NCBI RefSeq assembly: GCF_000708265.2
Contig: NZ_JCKI01000002.1
Span: 186,001-250,000 of the forward strand
Reading direction: 5' to 3'
Length of the DNA: 64,000 nucleotides
DNA from: Pedobacter sp. R20-19
Lineage (GTDB): Bacteria > Bacteroidota > Bacteroidia > Sphingobacteriales > Sphingobacteriaceae
Positions within the stretch are counted from its first letter, which is position 1. Every line of letters begins with the position of its first letter. Below, in pieces: positions 1 through 8,020 of the stretch. The notes under the pieces are model-generated. The model worked only from the letters and a program-made list of their open reading frames with translations, ran no database searches and had not been told where the DNA came from. Position numbers and translations under genes: made by a program.

Positions 1-1
1 T

Positions 2-1432
2 AATTTAAATGTTGCTGTATTTTCATGGTATCAATCGCCTAGTAAGCGTTATAATATGTGGGCATCGGTTATTTTTAATACCATGCGGGCTTATGAGAAT
101 GGCTCAAACACCGACCCGGCAATATTTGAACCGGGCTATCAAAAGATTGAAAGAACCGCTGAGGCTGTTAATTTAAGTACAGCCAGGAACCTGTATCGTA
201 AAAATACTTTGTTTTTAAAGCAAACTTATTACGTTGGCCGCATTGATACTTCAGCTAATGCTAATAATTCTGTTTTACCTACAAATAAGGTAACTTATAC
301 AGTAGAGTATAACAGCGATAATTATAGCTTCTATAAAAATGAACTTGATGTTAATAATGTGATGCCGGTAGGACTGGCAGACGCCACCTTCACCAACGAT
401 TCAACGAAGGTGAAGCACCTTAAAAATGAATTTATATATAGTTTCTTTTTGCGCCCAAAAAATTCGACAGTAATTAAGAATGAATTAAAGGTTGATGCGG
501 GCATCCGTCATGATTATTATCAGCATAGGTTTTTAGGTTTTAAGCCTGATGGCCTTACTTATGAGGAAAGTAAATTTACTTATCAAAACATTACGGTTTT
601 AGGTTCTGCTGGGTATCGTTTTTCAAATAATATTGATTTTAACCTTGATCTGCAACAAATTATTCAAGGTGAAAATGCCGGGGATTACTTGTATGAAGCC
701 AAAAGTAAAATTCTATTAAGTAAATCAGTAGGTAGGATCGAACTAGGTGCATATGTACAGAATCAATCTCCTGCACAACTGTTTAATTATTATCATGGTA
801 ACCATTACAGATGGGACAATACAGATTTTAAGAATACAAAAATTGCCAACCTATCATTTAACTTTATAAACGATAAATATGAATTTACTGCCGGTGCAAA
901 GTATTTTTTAACCAGTAATTATTTATATTTTGGTTTGGATAATAGCGATGGAACCAATGCCATTATACCCAGGCAGGTTGATGGAGACATCAGCCTGATT
1001 AGGTTTGATGTTTCGAAAAAGTGGCGTTTTGGAAGATTTGTGCTGGAAAACTATTTAGCTTACCAGAAAACAGATCAGAATGATATTTTAAGAACGCCAG
1101 AATTTTATACCTATAATAGTTTTTACCTGAATAACACCTTTTTTAAGGTGCTTAAGGCTAATATCGGTTTTGATGTAAGGTATAATTCTGAGTATGCAAA
1201 TTATTCATATTCACCAGCAACAGCACAATTTTATATTGGCAGTAACACGGTCTATCAATCGACGCCTATTGTTGATGTTTTTGTAAAGGCAAATTTAAAA
1301 AGGGCTAATCTGTTTATTAAATATGATTTCGTTAATCAGGGATTATTTGTTCCGGGTTATTATACGGTTAACCGTTACCCAATGCAAGATGCTTTATTAA
1401 AGTTTGGGGTAAGCTGGAATTTTTACGATTAA
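2..1432 (+). CDS. Putative outer-membrane porin (Porin_10-like), 5' end outside window
   Basis: The reading frame is open from base 2, so the gene begins left of the window; an internal ATG at 56 is not a convincing start. About 476 residues are visible. They are rich in alternating aromatic and polar residues (for example FNLDLQQII, YEFTAGAKYFL, LFIKYDFV) and the protein ends in an aromatic-containing strand, GVSWNFYD, as expected for an outer-membrane beta-barrel. The pattern fits the Bacteroidota 'putative porin' family (Porin_10). No signal peptide can be judged because the N-terminus is missing. Substrate unknown. A bidirectional terminator hairpin lies about 280 bases downstream. Family assignment is from general resemblance. 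Confidence 0.7.
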   Translation, partial: NLNVAVFSWYQSPSKRYNMWASVIFNTMRAYENGSNTDPAIFEPGYQKIERTAEAVNLSTARNLYRKNTLFLKQTYYVGRIDTSANANNSVLPTNKVTYTVEYNSDNYSFYKNELDVNNVMPVGLADATFTNDSTKVKHLKNEFIYSFFLRPKNSTVIKNELKVDAGIRHDYYQHRFLGFKPDGLTYEESKFTYQNITVLGSAGYRFSNNIDFNLDLQQIIQGENAGDYLYEAKSKILLSKSVGRIELGAYVQNQSPAQLFNYYHGNHYRWDNTDFKNTKIANLSFNFINDKYEFTAGAKYFLTSNYLYFGLDNSDGTNAIIPRQVDGDISLIRFDVSKKWRFGRFVLENYLAYQKTDQNDILRTPEFYTYNSFYLNNTFFKVLKANIGFDVRYNSEYANYSYSPATAQFYIGSNTVYQSTPIVDVFVKANLKRANLFIKYDFVNQGLFVPGYYTVNRYPMQDALLKFGVSWNFYD

Positions 1433-1710
1433 TTTTTTGATTCAGAGATTAACGAAGAATATTAATGTAAAGTCAAGTAAGTTTGTATAAACCATATGCT
1501 AAGACATAAGGAATTGAACTTTAGTGCTAATCAGATAGAGATTCTTCATGCTTCAGAATGACAGCCAAGCGGTAAAAATATCAGAACGCTTCTTAAGCTT
1601 TGATCAATTAACAACGATCGTGAAAGAATTTTTCAAAGTCTTAATTGTCTATTCGGTTTCTTAACTTGATTCTATAACTTAATGAAGCTTTAGTCCATTG
1701 AACAATAACA
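1433..1710. other. Intergenic region, remnant repeat only
   Basis: No gene seen between the porin and the convergent beta-barrel gene. Around 1543-1565 the words GATTCTTCATGCTTCAG and GAATGACAG resemble decayed copies of the 'gattgcttcg...aatgacg' inverted repeats found elsewhere in this window. Nothing else recognisable apart from the terminator that follows. Confidence 0.4.
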
Positions 1711-1752
1711 AAAAAAGCCGTTCTGAAATGAATCAGAACGGCTTTTAGATTT
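1711..1752. terminator. Bidirectional rho-independent terminator
   Basis: AAAAAGCCGTTCTGA pairs with TCAGAACGGCTTTT around a short loop. A-runs and T-runs on the two sides let it serve both the porin (+) and the beta-barrel gene (-). Confidence 0.85.
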
Positions 1753-1763
1753 TTTATGATTTC

Positions 1764-2507
1764 TTAGAAAGAATAACCAACTGAGAAACCTAATACACGG
1801 TTAGTCAATTTATTATCGTTATTCGTTCTTGAATCTTTAGGTATAAGGTTCGATAAGCCTAAACCATAGTTAGCACCAACTGAGATACCTGAATTTAAAC
1901 GGTAAGCTAAACCGAAGTTCGCACCAAATTCTGTACTGCTATAATTTTTGTCAGTAGCACTACCAAAAGATAAATCGTTTTCACCCGAACTAGTGATTGT
2001 TGAGCTAGAGTTGTTTGTGTTATTAACTGCTGTAGCAGTAGATTCTAATTTGTTTTTTCCAGAAACATTGAAACCAATGTAAGGACCTGCACTGATTTGA
2101 ATTGCTCCAGCATCGCCAGTTGGGATTCTGAACACGGCATTAACCGGAACCTCAATAGTCATTAAACTAGTTTTGTTACTTGATACAGTAGTTGTAGTGA
2201 TGTTGTTCGCCGTTAGCGAGGTAGTTGACTCAAACTTAGCGCCCTTGTTTTGTAATGAAATTCCAGGTTGGATAAAAAAGTTATTACCCACACCAAAATC
2301 TGCAAAAGCTGTAACATTAAAACCGACATTGTCTTTTACATTATCGTTATAAGCTTCGTTGCTGTTATCGCCACTTGAATGAAATCTAGCCAAGTTAACA
2401 CCTGCTTTAATTCCGAATCTTGCATCTGATCCGCTCATTGTTGTTGTTTGCGCAAAAGCACCTGTTGCCAATAATACCACTGATGCACTTAATAGTAACT
2501 TTTTCAT
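1764..2507 (-). CDS. Outer-membrane beta-barrel protein (PorT/OMP_b-brl_2-like)
   Basis: A 247-residue exported protein with a signal peptide at residues 1-19 (MKKLLLSASVVLLATGAFAQ, cut after AFA). The mature part starts with the typical strand 'RFGIKAGVNLARF'. It continues with 'FFIQPGISLQNKGAKF', 'MTIEVPVNAVFRIP' and 'IQISAGPYIGFNVSG', and ends 'NRVLGFSVGYSF' with a terminal Phe, the signal recognised by the BAM complex. This is the eight-stranded PorT-like barrel family of Bacteroidota. A Ser/Thr/Asn-rich loop lies at about residues 155-185. Monocistronic; exact role unknown. Confidence 0.85.
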   Translation of the reverse strand: MKKLLLSASVVLLATGAFAQTTTMSGSDARFGIKAGVNLARFHSSGDNSNEAYNDNVKDNVGFNVTAFADFGVGNNFFIQPGISLQNKGAKFESTTSLTANNITTTTVSSNKTSLMTIEVPVNAVFRIPTGDAGAIQISAGPYIGFNVSGKNKLESTATAVNNTNNSSSTITSSGENDLSFGSATDKNYSSTEFGANFGLAYRLNSGISVGANYGLGLSNLIPKDSRTNNDNKLTNRVLGFSVGYSF

Positions 2508-2769
2508 AATATCTTTTTTAGATAATTTTTCTTGTTTAAATAATGAAGGCCAAAACCTTTTGTTAATTAAACCCTCCTTTCCAAAAGCTGTGCCAATTGT
2601 TTAACGGTATAAATGTTTTAAAGCTAAATCATTGTTCGCCAGTGCTTTTTTACAATGATTTAAGATTGAAGTGTAAATTCATAGTACATTACATACACCT
2701 TTGTGAAGTGTATACAAATCAGGAATATGATTAAATTGAAGATATTAGTCTCTCTTTTTTGATGCCTGC

Positions 2770-4062
2770 TTATGTTTTCTGTGGCTTTTTCTTTGCAGCC
2801 GGGAAAAGAACATTGTTTAAGATCAGGCGATATCCGGCAGAGTTAGGGTGTAAATTTAAATCTGTAGGCGGGTCGCCAACCGCATGCTGATAATCTTCCG
2901 GGTCATGCCCGCCATAAAAAGTAAACTGCCCTTTGCCAATCTCTCCATGAAGGTATCTTACTTCTGCGGCACCTTTATTTTCACCTAACACGGTTACACT
3001 AGGTTTCACCAAACTCCTTTTAAATGCGGTTGTTTGTCCCATAAAACCTTTAATTACCTTATCATGATTTTGCGTGAGCATGGTTGGAACCAAATCCCAC
3101 TTTGCTGAGAAATCAAATAAGGTGAAATAATCATTACCTTGATTTAGTGTTCTAAACTGGGTAACATCAATATCAGAAAATTCGTAGTTCATTGGGTTAT
3201 TATCCAATTTAAAGTTTTGAAAAGCGAGCGTTTTATTAAAATCTAGTTTAGATTGGGCATTTGGGTCAGCGCCATCGCCATCAAACATTTGTGCGCAAAT
3301 ATCTACACCTTCTGCAGCTAAAGCAATATCAAAACTATCTGTTCCGGAACACATGGCAAACATAAAACCACCACCGGCGCAATACTCTTTAATATGTTTG
3401 GCAACCGCGAGCTTCATTTCAGAAACCTTTTTAAAGCCCAATCGTTTAGCGAGGGCTTCCTGATTTTTAACATCATCCTGATACCATTTAGCATACCTGA
3501 AATTAGACCAGAACCGACCATATTGCCCGGTGAAATCTTCATGGTGCAGGTGCAGCCAATCATATTTACTTAATTTATCCTGGATAATGTCGTCATCATA
3601 AATAACATCATAAGGAATTTCGGCATAAGTTAATACCAAGGTCACCGCATCATCCCAGGGCAATTTACTTTTAGGTGAATACACTGCAATTTTAGGTGTC
3701 TTCTCTAATTTAACCATTTCCATATTAACGGATGGATCGCTAATTTCATTTAAAAGGTTAATTACCTTGCTGTCGGCCATTACCTCATATGAAACGCCTC
3801 GGATTTTTAATTCATCTTCAACATTTTTATTGTATTTAATCAGGAAGCTTCCTCCTCGATAATTTAAAAGCCAATCTACTTCTACTTGTTTGCTAATTGT
3901 CCAATAGGCTATGCCATAAGCTTTCAAATGGTTTTTCTGGTCTTCATCCATGTAAATTAACAGGGAAGATGCCCGAACGCCAAGGGTGCAAAGCAGACAA
4001 AATAACAGGATATAATATTTCTTTTTCAAAATGATGTTGCTTAAAATACTAAAATACCTCAT
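2770..4062 (-). CDS. Exported protein with glutamine-amidotransferase-like fold, function unknown
   Basis: 430 residues. A hydrophobic N-terminal segment at about residues 14-31 (YYILLFCLLCTLGV) suggests export or membrane anchoring. The centre reads 'KIAVYSPKSKLPWDDAVTLVLTYAEIPYDVIYD', then 'GGGFMFAMCSGTDSFDIALAA' and 'YLHGEIGKGQFTFYGGHDPEDY'. The Cys within 'AMCSGTDS' and the later His-Asp resemble the nucleophile-elbow and His region of ThuA/class I amidotransferase-like folds. Similar Bacteroidota proteins are, as I recall, sometimes labelled 'asparagine synthetase B', but no ATP-pyrophosphatase or N-terminal Cys glutaminase domain is visible, so I do not use that name. Divergent from the cyclophilin gene. 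Function not established. Confidence 0.55.
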   Translation of the reverse strand: MRYFSILSNIILKKKYYILLFCLLCTLGVRASSLLIYMDEDQKNHLKAYGIAYWTISKQVEVDWLLNYRGGSFLIKYNKNVEDELKIRGVSYEVMADSKVINLLNEISDPSVNMEMVKLEKTPKIAVYSPKSKLPWDDAVTLVLTYAEIPYDVIYDDDIIQDKLSKYDWLHLHHEDFTGQYGRFWSNFRYAKWYQDDVKNQEALAKRLGFKKVSEMKLAVAKHIKEYCAGGGFMFAMCSGTDSFDIALAAEGVDICAQMFDGDGADPNAQSKLDFNKTLAFQNFKLDNNPMNYEFSDIDVTQFRTLNQGNDYFTLFDFSAKWDLVPTMLTQNHDKVIKGFMGQTTAFKRSLVKPSVTVLGENKGAAEVRYLHGEIGKGQFTFYGGHDPEDYQHAVGDPPTDLNLHPNSAGYRLILNNVLFPAAKKKPQKT

Positions 4063-4111
4063 TTAAATTGGTTAGAAAAATTTAATGGTATCAGATGTAA
4101 TACAATTTTGT

Positions 4112-4119
4112 TATTTTTG
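4112..4119 (+). promoter_or_regulatory. Candidate -7 box for the cyclophilin gene
   Basis: TATTTTTG matches the Bacteroidota -7 consensus TAnnTTTG and is about 66 bases before the ATG at 4186. No good -33 TTTG is seen at the right distance. Confidence 0.4.
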
Positions 4120-4185
4120 CCTTTTACCTGAAAAAATTGAACGGTTTTTTTAGGCGTTAAATTATAAATTAGTACCAAAATTGAT

Positions 4186-4644
4186 ATGAGTAAAGCAATA
4201 ATAAAAACCGAAAAAGGAAATATGACTGTTGAGTTCTTTGAAAAAGATGCTCCTAAAGCAGTTGCAAACTTTAAAAAATTAGCCAACGAAGGCTTTTATG
4301 ATGGGGTAACTTTCCATCGTGTAATTCCTGATTTTATGGTTCAAACTGGCTGTCCAAATTCTAAGGATGGTGCTACTGGTATGCCAGGAACTGGTGGTCC
4401 GGGTTACAAGATTGATTGCGAGCTTGATGGCGAAAATCAATATCATGATCGTGGTGTGTTATCAATGGCTCATGCAGGTCGTAACACTGGTGGTTCTCAG
4501 TTTTTTATCTGCCATAGCAGAGCAAATACTGCACATTTAGACCGTAACCATACTGTTTTTGGTAAAGCAATTGAAAATGTTGACCTTGTAGATGATATCC
4601 GCCAGGGAGATAAAATTTTAGGTATTGAAATAGTTGAAGATTAA
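4186..4644 (+). CDS. Peptidylprolyl isomerase, cyclophilin type
   Basis: 152 residues covering one cyclophilin domain and nothing else. It catalyses cis-trans isomerisation of Xaa-Pro bonds during folding. Visible signature: 'VTFHRVIPDFMVQTGCP' (catalytic Arg in FHRVI), 'GTGGPGYKIDCE', 'GVLSMAHAGRNTGGSQFFI' and 'LDRNHTVFGKAIENVD'. This matches the small cytoplasmic PpiB-like proteins. There is no signal peptide, so cytoplasmic location is inferred. The ATG at 4186 fits the family N-terminus 'KAIIKTEKGNMTVEFFEKDAPKAVANF'. It is followed on the same strand by the DUF5606 gene across an inverted repeat. Confidence 0.93.
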   Translation: MSKAIIKTEKGNMTVEFFEKDAPKAVANFKKLANEGFYDGVTFHRVIPDFMVQTGCPNSKDGATGMPGTGGPGYKIDCELDGENQYHDRGVLSMAHAGRNTGGSQFFICHSRANTAHLDRNHTVFGKAIENVDLVDDIRQGDKILGIEIVED

Positions 4645-4649
4645 ATTGC

Positions 4650-4708
4650 GTTGAGCGTTTGGCGATAAGCGTTTCATTTCGCAATTCACCAGCCGCTAAC
4701 CGCTTAAC
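4650..4708. repeat. Word-like inverted repeat between cyclophilin and DUF5606 genes
   Basis: GTTGAGCGTTTGGCG near 4650 is the imperfect reverse complement (3 differences) of CGCTAACCGCTTAAC near 4693. The 73-base gap is almost entirely this hairpin, with no T-run. Confidence 0.55.
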
Positions 4709-4717
4709 AAATATATT

Positions 4718-5260
4718 ATGAATTTAAGAGGAATTGTTGCCGTATCTGGCAGACCAGGTTTATTTAAACTGGTTGGACAAAATAAAGTGGGCTATATTTT
4801 AGAGGGTTTAGATGCTCAAAAAACTAAAGTAGTAGCCAATATTACCAATACAAAATTAGCTTCATTAGAAGATATTACAGTATATGGTGAAGATGAAGAA
4901 ATCAAGTTATCTGATATTTTCGCTAAAATTTCTGAAAAAGGAACTACACCAGATTTAAAAGGTGATTTACGTTCATATTTTTTAGAAGTTGCTCCTGGTC
5001 ATGATCAGGAAAAAGTTTATGCTTCGGATATGAAAAAAATCATCACCTGGTATAACTTATTGAAAGATTTGCCATTATTCACAGAAGATACTCCTGAAAC
5101 ACCAGGTTCTCCGGCTGAGGTTAGTTTGGCAGAGGAAAAAGTTGCCGCAGATAAAAAACAAAAAGCTTCGAGTTCAAAAGGTTCAGCAAGTGCTAAAGCC
5201 ACTACAAAAACTTCTGCACCAGCTAAAAAAGCAAGTATGACAAGTAAAAAAGGCGTTTAG
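4718..5260 (+). CDS. DUF5606 domain protein with basic Ala/Lys/Ser tail
   Basis: 180 residues. Residues 1-120 match the Bacteroidota-specific DUF5606 fold: 'MNLRGIVAVSGRPGLFKLVGQNK', then 'GYILEGLDAQKTKVVANITNTKLASLEDITVYG', then 'YFLEVAPGHDQEKVYASDMKKIITWYNLL'. The last 40 residues are low-complexity and lysine-rich (KKQKASSSKGSASAKATTK). That resembles nucleic-acid-binding tails, though this is only suggestive. No signal peptide. The function of the family is not known to me. It lies 73 bases after the cyclophilin gene and ends in a clear terminator. Confidence 0.85.
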   Translation: MNLRGIVAVSGRPGLFKLVGQNKVGYILEGLDAQKTKVVANITNTKLASLEDITVYGEDEEIKLSDIFAKISEKGTTPDLKGDLRSYFLEVAPGHDQEKVYASDMKKIITWYNLLKDLPLFTEDTPETPGSPAEVSLAEEKVAADKKQKASSSKGSASAKATTKTSAPAKKASMTSKKGV

Positions 5261-5281
5261 CTCTTTTATTTGAATTCAATT

Positions 5282-5314
5282 AAAACACCAGGCTTACCGT
5301 CTGGTGTTTTTTTA
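5282..5314 (+). terminator. Rho-independent terminator after DUF5606 gene
   Basis: AAAACACCAG pairs with CTGGTGTTTT, followed by more T residues. Confidence 0.9.
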
Positions 5315-5324
5315 TGACTTCGGT

Positions 5325-5447
5325 TTAGAAGAAGTAATATAAAATAGCTACAATAATAAAGGATACAATAATGCTAATCCAAAGCATCCTGTTATTTCCA
5401 CTTTGATTACTTCTAAACCTGTATTGTCTTTTATATTTATCTAACAT
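5325..5447 (-). CDS. Small single-span membrane protein, 40 residues
   Basis: Reading the minus strand from the ATG at 5447 gives 40 codons and a TAA. The N-terminal half is strongly basic (MLDKYKRQYRFRSN, then NRM). The C-terminal half is one hydrophobic span, 'LWISIIVSFIIVAILYYFF', ending at the last residue. This positive-inside, C-tail-anchored layout is typical of real small membrane proteins and unlikely by chance. It lies 93 bases downstream of rlmH on the same strand, so it could share that transcript. No Shine-Dalgarno sequence is visible, which is normal for this phylum. Function unknown. Confidence 0.6.
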   Translation of the reverse strand: MLDKYKRQYRFRSNQSGNNRMLWISIIVSFIIVAILYYFF

Positions 5448-5540
5448 ATTGGTTTTTTATTTAATGATGATATGGAGGGGGCAATTCCACACAGCTTATA
5501 TATACTTTGTAATTTAAAAATCTGTCCGTTTTTGTGATGC

Positions 5541-6014
5541 TTAGGCATGGTGATATGGTTCACCTTTTAAGATACTGAATCCACGGTATAACTGTTCTAC
5601 AAAAAACAAACGAATCATTTGATGTGAAAAGGTCATGTCTGATAATGAAATCAGGCCATTTGCTCTTTTGTAAATGCCATCATCAAATCCATATGGACCG
5701 CCAATGATAAAGATTAAATGTTGAACACTTCCAATCATCTGTTTATTCAAATAATCAGAAAAGGCTATAGAAGAATATTTTTTTCCTTTTTCATCTAATA
5801 AAATAACAACATCACCATTATTGATTTGTTTGTGTAATAATTCTGCTTCCTTGTTTTTTTGTTGCGCTTCACTCAGGTTTTTTACATTCTTTACATCAGG
5901 AATAGCTAAAAAGCTGAAATTAATGTAATGCTTCAAACGGTTAATGTATTTATCAATTCCTTCAATTAAATACTTGTCTTCAGTTTTGCCAATGGCTATT
6001 AAAGTAATCTTCAT
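5541..6014 (-). CDS. rlmH: 23S rRNA pseudouridine-1915 N3-methyltransferase
   Basis: 157 residues, the full length of the RlmH family (SPOUT methyltransferases, a knotted SAM-binding fold). It methylates pseudouridine 1915 in helix 69 of 23S rRNA. Visible features: N-terminal 'MKITLIAIGKTEDKYL', 'GDVVILLDEKGKKYSS', 'LIFIIGGPYGFDDGIYKRAN' (the SAM-binding knot loop) and C-terminal 'LSLSDMTFSHQMIRLFFVEQLYRG...GEPYHH'. Divergent from the MutS-like gene with only 43 bases between start codons. Its promoter appears to lie inside the other gene's first codons. Confidence 0.95.
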   Translation of the reverse strand: MKITLIAIGKTEDKYLIEGIDKYINRLKHYINFSFLAIPDVKNVKNLSEAQQKNKEAELLHKQINNGDVVILLDEKGKKYSSIAFSDYLNKQMIGSVQHLIFIIGGPYGFDDGIYKRANGLISLSDMTFSHQMIRLFFVEQLYRGFSILKGEPYHHA

Positions 6015-6049
6015 TTAATATTTTGCTATCTTTAGAATTTTCAGCGATT

Positions 6050-6079
6050 CAAAGATAATGTTAAAAACACAAGCACAAA
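6050..6079 (-). promoter_or_regulatory. Candidate rlmH promoter (TTTG / TATCTTTG)
   Basis: On the minus strand, TTTG (6079-6076), an 18-base spacer, then TATCTTTG (6057-6050) match the Bacteroidota -33/-7 consensus. It overlaps the first codons of the divergent MutS-like gene. Confidence 0.5.
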
Positions 6080-7872
6080 TAATATCTGGTTATAACCAAA
6101 AAATTACTGAAGTAACAAACCGGATTGATCATACAAAAAAACGAATAGATAAATTCTCTTTGGTTAGGATAGGGCTTTTTTTAATAGAAATTCTGTTTTT
6201 CGTTTTGCTTTTAAATTCTGCTGACGATAGCTGGCGAACACTGCTTCAAGTGCTAATGTTATTGCCCGTTCTGGTCTTCGCTTATATCGTTAAAAAGCAA
6301 AGTAAGCTGGATCGTGAGATTGAGTATCGAAAAGAACTGTTATGGGTTTATCAAAATGAATGGAACATTTTAAATGGTGAGGCAAATGGTTATGATGATG
6401 GCAAATTGTATGAATCAGAATCGCATCCTTATTCTTCTGATTTGGATATTTTTGGAAATGCATCGCTTTATGGCTTTTTAAACAGGTGTTATACTAAAAA
6501 TGGCCAGGAATTGCTGGCTAAAAGTTTAGCAGAGAAATCATTTAGGAGCAGGATTATAGAAAGGCAGGAAGCCGTAAAAGAAATGGAAACTAAAATTGAA
6601 GATACCTTTGACTTTAGGGCTAATCTACATGGGCACGATGTTGAAAAAATTGAACAGATTAAAATTCAGCTCAAATTTCAGCTTGGTGAACAGTTGAGTT
6701 TTATTCGTAAGAAGATCTTGAAATACTATGTTGCCATTACGCCCTATATTTCTGCATTCATATTTCTAGCTGCAATATTTATAAGTGGTACCTTTTGGAA
6801 TATACTAACCCTATATATGATTGTTAACATTGGCGTTACAGTATTGCAAAACTCAAAAATAGATAAGGTGTTTTATAGCTTCGGTGGAAGTTCAAATTTA
6901 TTGAATGGTTATGCAGATGCGATTTTATGGACGGAAAATCACCAATGGACAAGCGCCTATATCGTTGCATTGTTTCACTCAAAAGTGCCGGTTAGTCAAG
7001 AGATAAAAGGTTTATCTAAAATTATACAGCGTTTTGATACCAGATTAAATGTTGTAGTGGGTACAGTGCTTAATGCGCTGTCTTTATGGGATCTTAAATG
7101 TTGCATTCAATTGAATCAATGGTATCAATCTTCATCAAGTGATGTAATTTCAGCACTTAATCACTTAGGTGATTTTGAAGAATTAATTTCCCTGGCTACT
7201 TTAGCACATAATGAACCAGAATGGGTTTTTCCAGAAATTACAGATGTATTTGCTTTAACTACCACAGCAGTTGGTCATCCTTTAATTTTACCAAAGATAA
7301 GAATAAGCAATTCCTTCTCTTTAGAAGCGAAGCCTACCGTAGATATTGTAACGGGTTCTAATATGGCAGGAAAAAGTACATTCCTCCGTACGCTAGGCAT
7401 TAACATGGTACTGGCTTATGCCGGAGCACCAGTATGTGCACAATCAATGAGCCTTTCCGTTTTTTCGATCAATACCTACATGCGAATTAAAGATTCGCTG
7501 AATGAGAGTACTTCTACATTTAAAGCGGAACTTAACCGTTTAAAAATGATTTTAGATCATGTTGTAAGTGATAAAGATACTTTTGTATTAATTGATGAAA
7601 TGTTGCGGGGAACCAATAGCCGGGATAAATACTTGGGATCAAAGGTTTTTGTAGAAAAACTGATTGCAGAAGGCACGCCGGCACTCTTTGCTACACATGA
7701 CTTGCAATTGGCTGATCTTAAGAATGATCACGAACAAACTCTTCGAAATTTTCATTTTGATATCCAAATTGCTGATGGAGAAATGAAATTTGATTATAAA
7801 TTGAAACAAGGTCCTTGCACTACATTTAATGCTGCAATTTTGCTGAAAGAAATTGGTTTAATTTTAGAATAA
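6058..7872 (+). CDS. Membrane-anchored MutS-family ATPase
   Basis: 604 residues. It keeps only the C-terminal half of MutS: the helical lever region and the ABC-type ATPase. The mismatch-recognition domain is missing. Walker A 'GSNMAGKST' is at residues 433-441. Walker B 'TFVLIDEMLRGTNSRD' follows at about 506-521, with the family 'ATHD' His loop after it. Unlike true MutS it has hydrophobic spans at about residues 34-54 and 60-78 and again at 225-262, so it is probably an inner-membrane protein. Such MutS-related proteins are common in Bacteroidota, but their role in repair has not been shown to my knowledge. ATG at 6058, 43 bases from the divergent rlmH start. Confidence 0.85.
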   Translation: MLKTQAQIISGYNQKITEVTNRIDHTKKRIDKFSLVRIGLFLIEILFFVLLLNSADDSWRTLLQVLMLLPVLVFAYIVKKQSKLDREIEYRKELLWVYQNEWNILNGEANGYDDGKLYESESHPYSSDLDIFGNASLYGFLNRCYTKNGQELLAKSLAEKSFRSRIIERQEAVKEMETKIEDTFDFRANLHGHDVEKIEQIKIQLKFQLGEQLSFIRKKILKYYVAITPYISAFIFLAAIFISGTFWNILTLYMIVNIGVTVLQNSKIDKVFYSFGGSSNLLNGYADAILWTENHQWTSAYIVALFHSKVPVSQEIKGLSKIIQRFDTRLNVVVGTVLNALSLWDLKCCIQLNQWYQSSSSDVISALNHLGDFEELISLATLAHNEPEWVFPEITDVFALTTTAVGHPLILPKIRISNSFSLEAKPTVDIVTGSNMAGKSTFLRTLGINMVLAYAGAPVCAQSMSLSVFSINTYMRIKDSLNESTSTFKAELNRLKMILDHVVSDKDTFVLIDEMLRGTNSRDKYLGSKVFVEKLIAEGTPALFATHDLQLADLKNDHEQTLRNFHFDIQIADGEMKFDYKLKQGPCTTFNAAILLKEIGLILE

Positions 7873-8020
7873 CTTACTTCTTATGGTCAGATCTTTAGAC
7901 ATAGAATCGCAGAAATAATATTTTTATCAGTTTAAACCGGATAAAAAATCTTTATGCTATCTCAATTGTTAATGATTTCTTAATAATAAACTCGCAACTT
8001 ACGCTCAATCAATTGATAAG

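Noticed and set aside
4059..4286. 75-codon minus-strand ORF
   Set aside because: Antisense to the cyclophilin start and its promoter region; overlaps the neighbouring gene.
5541..6014. rRNA or tRNA genes near rlmH and other translation genes
   Set aside because: No tRNA cloverleaf or rRNA signature was seen here or elsewhere in the window.
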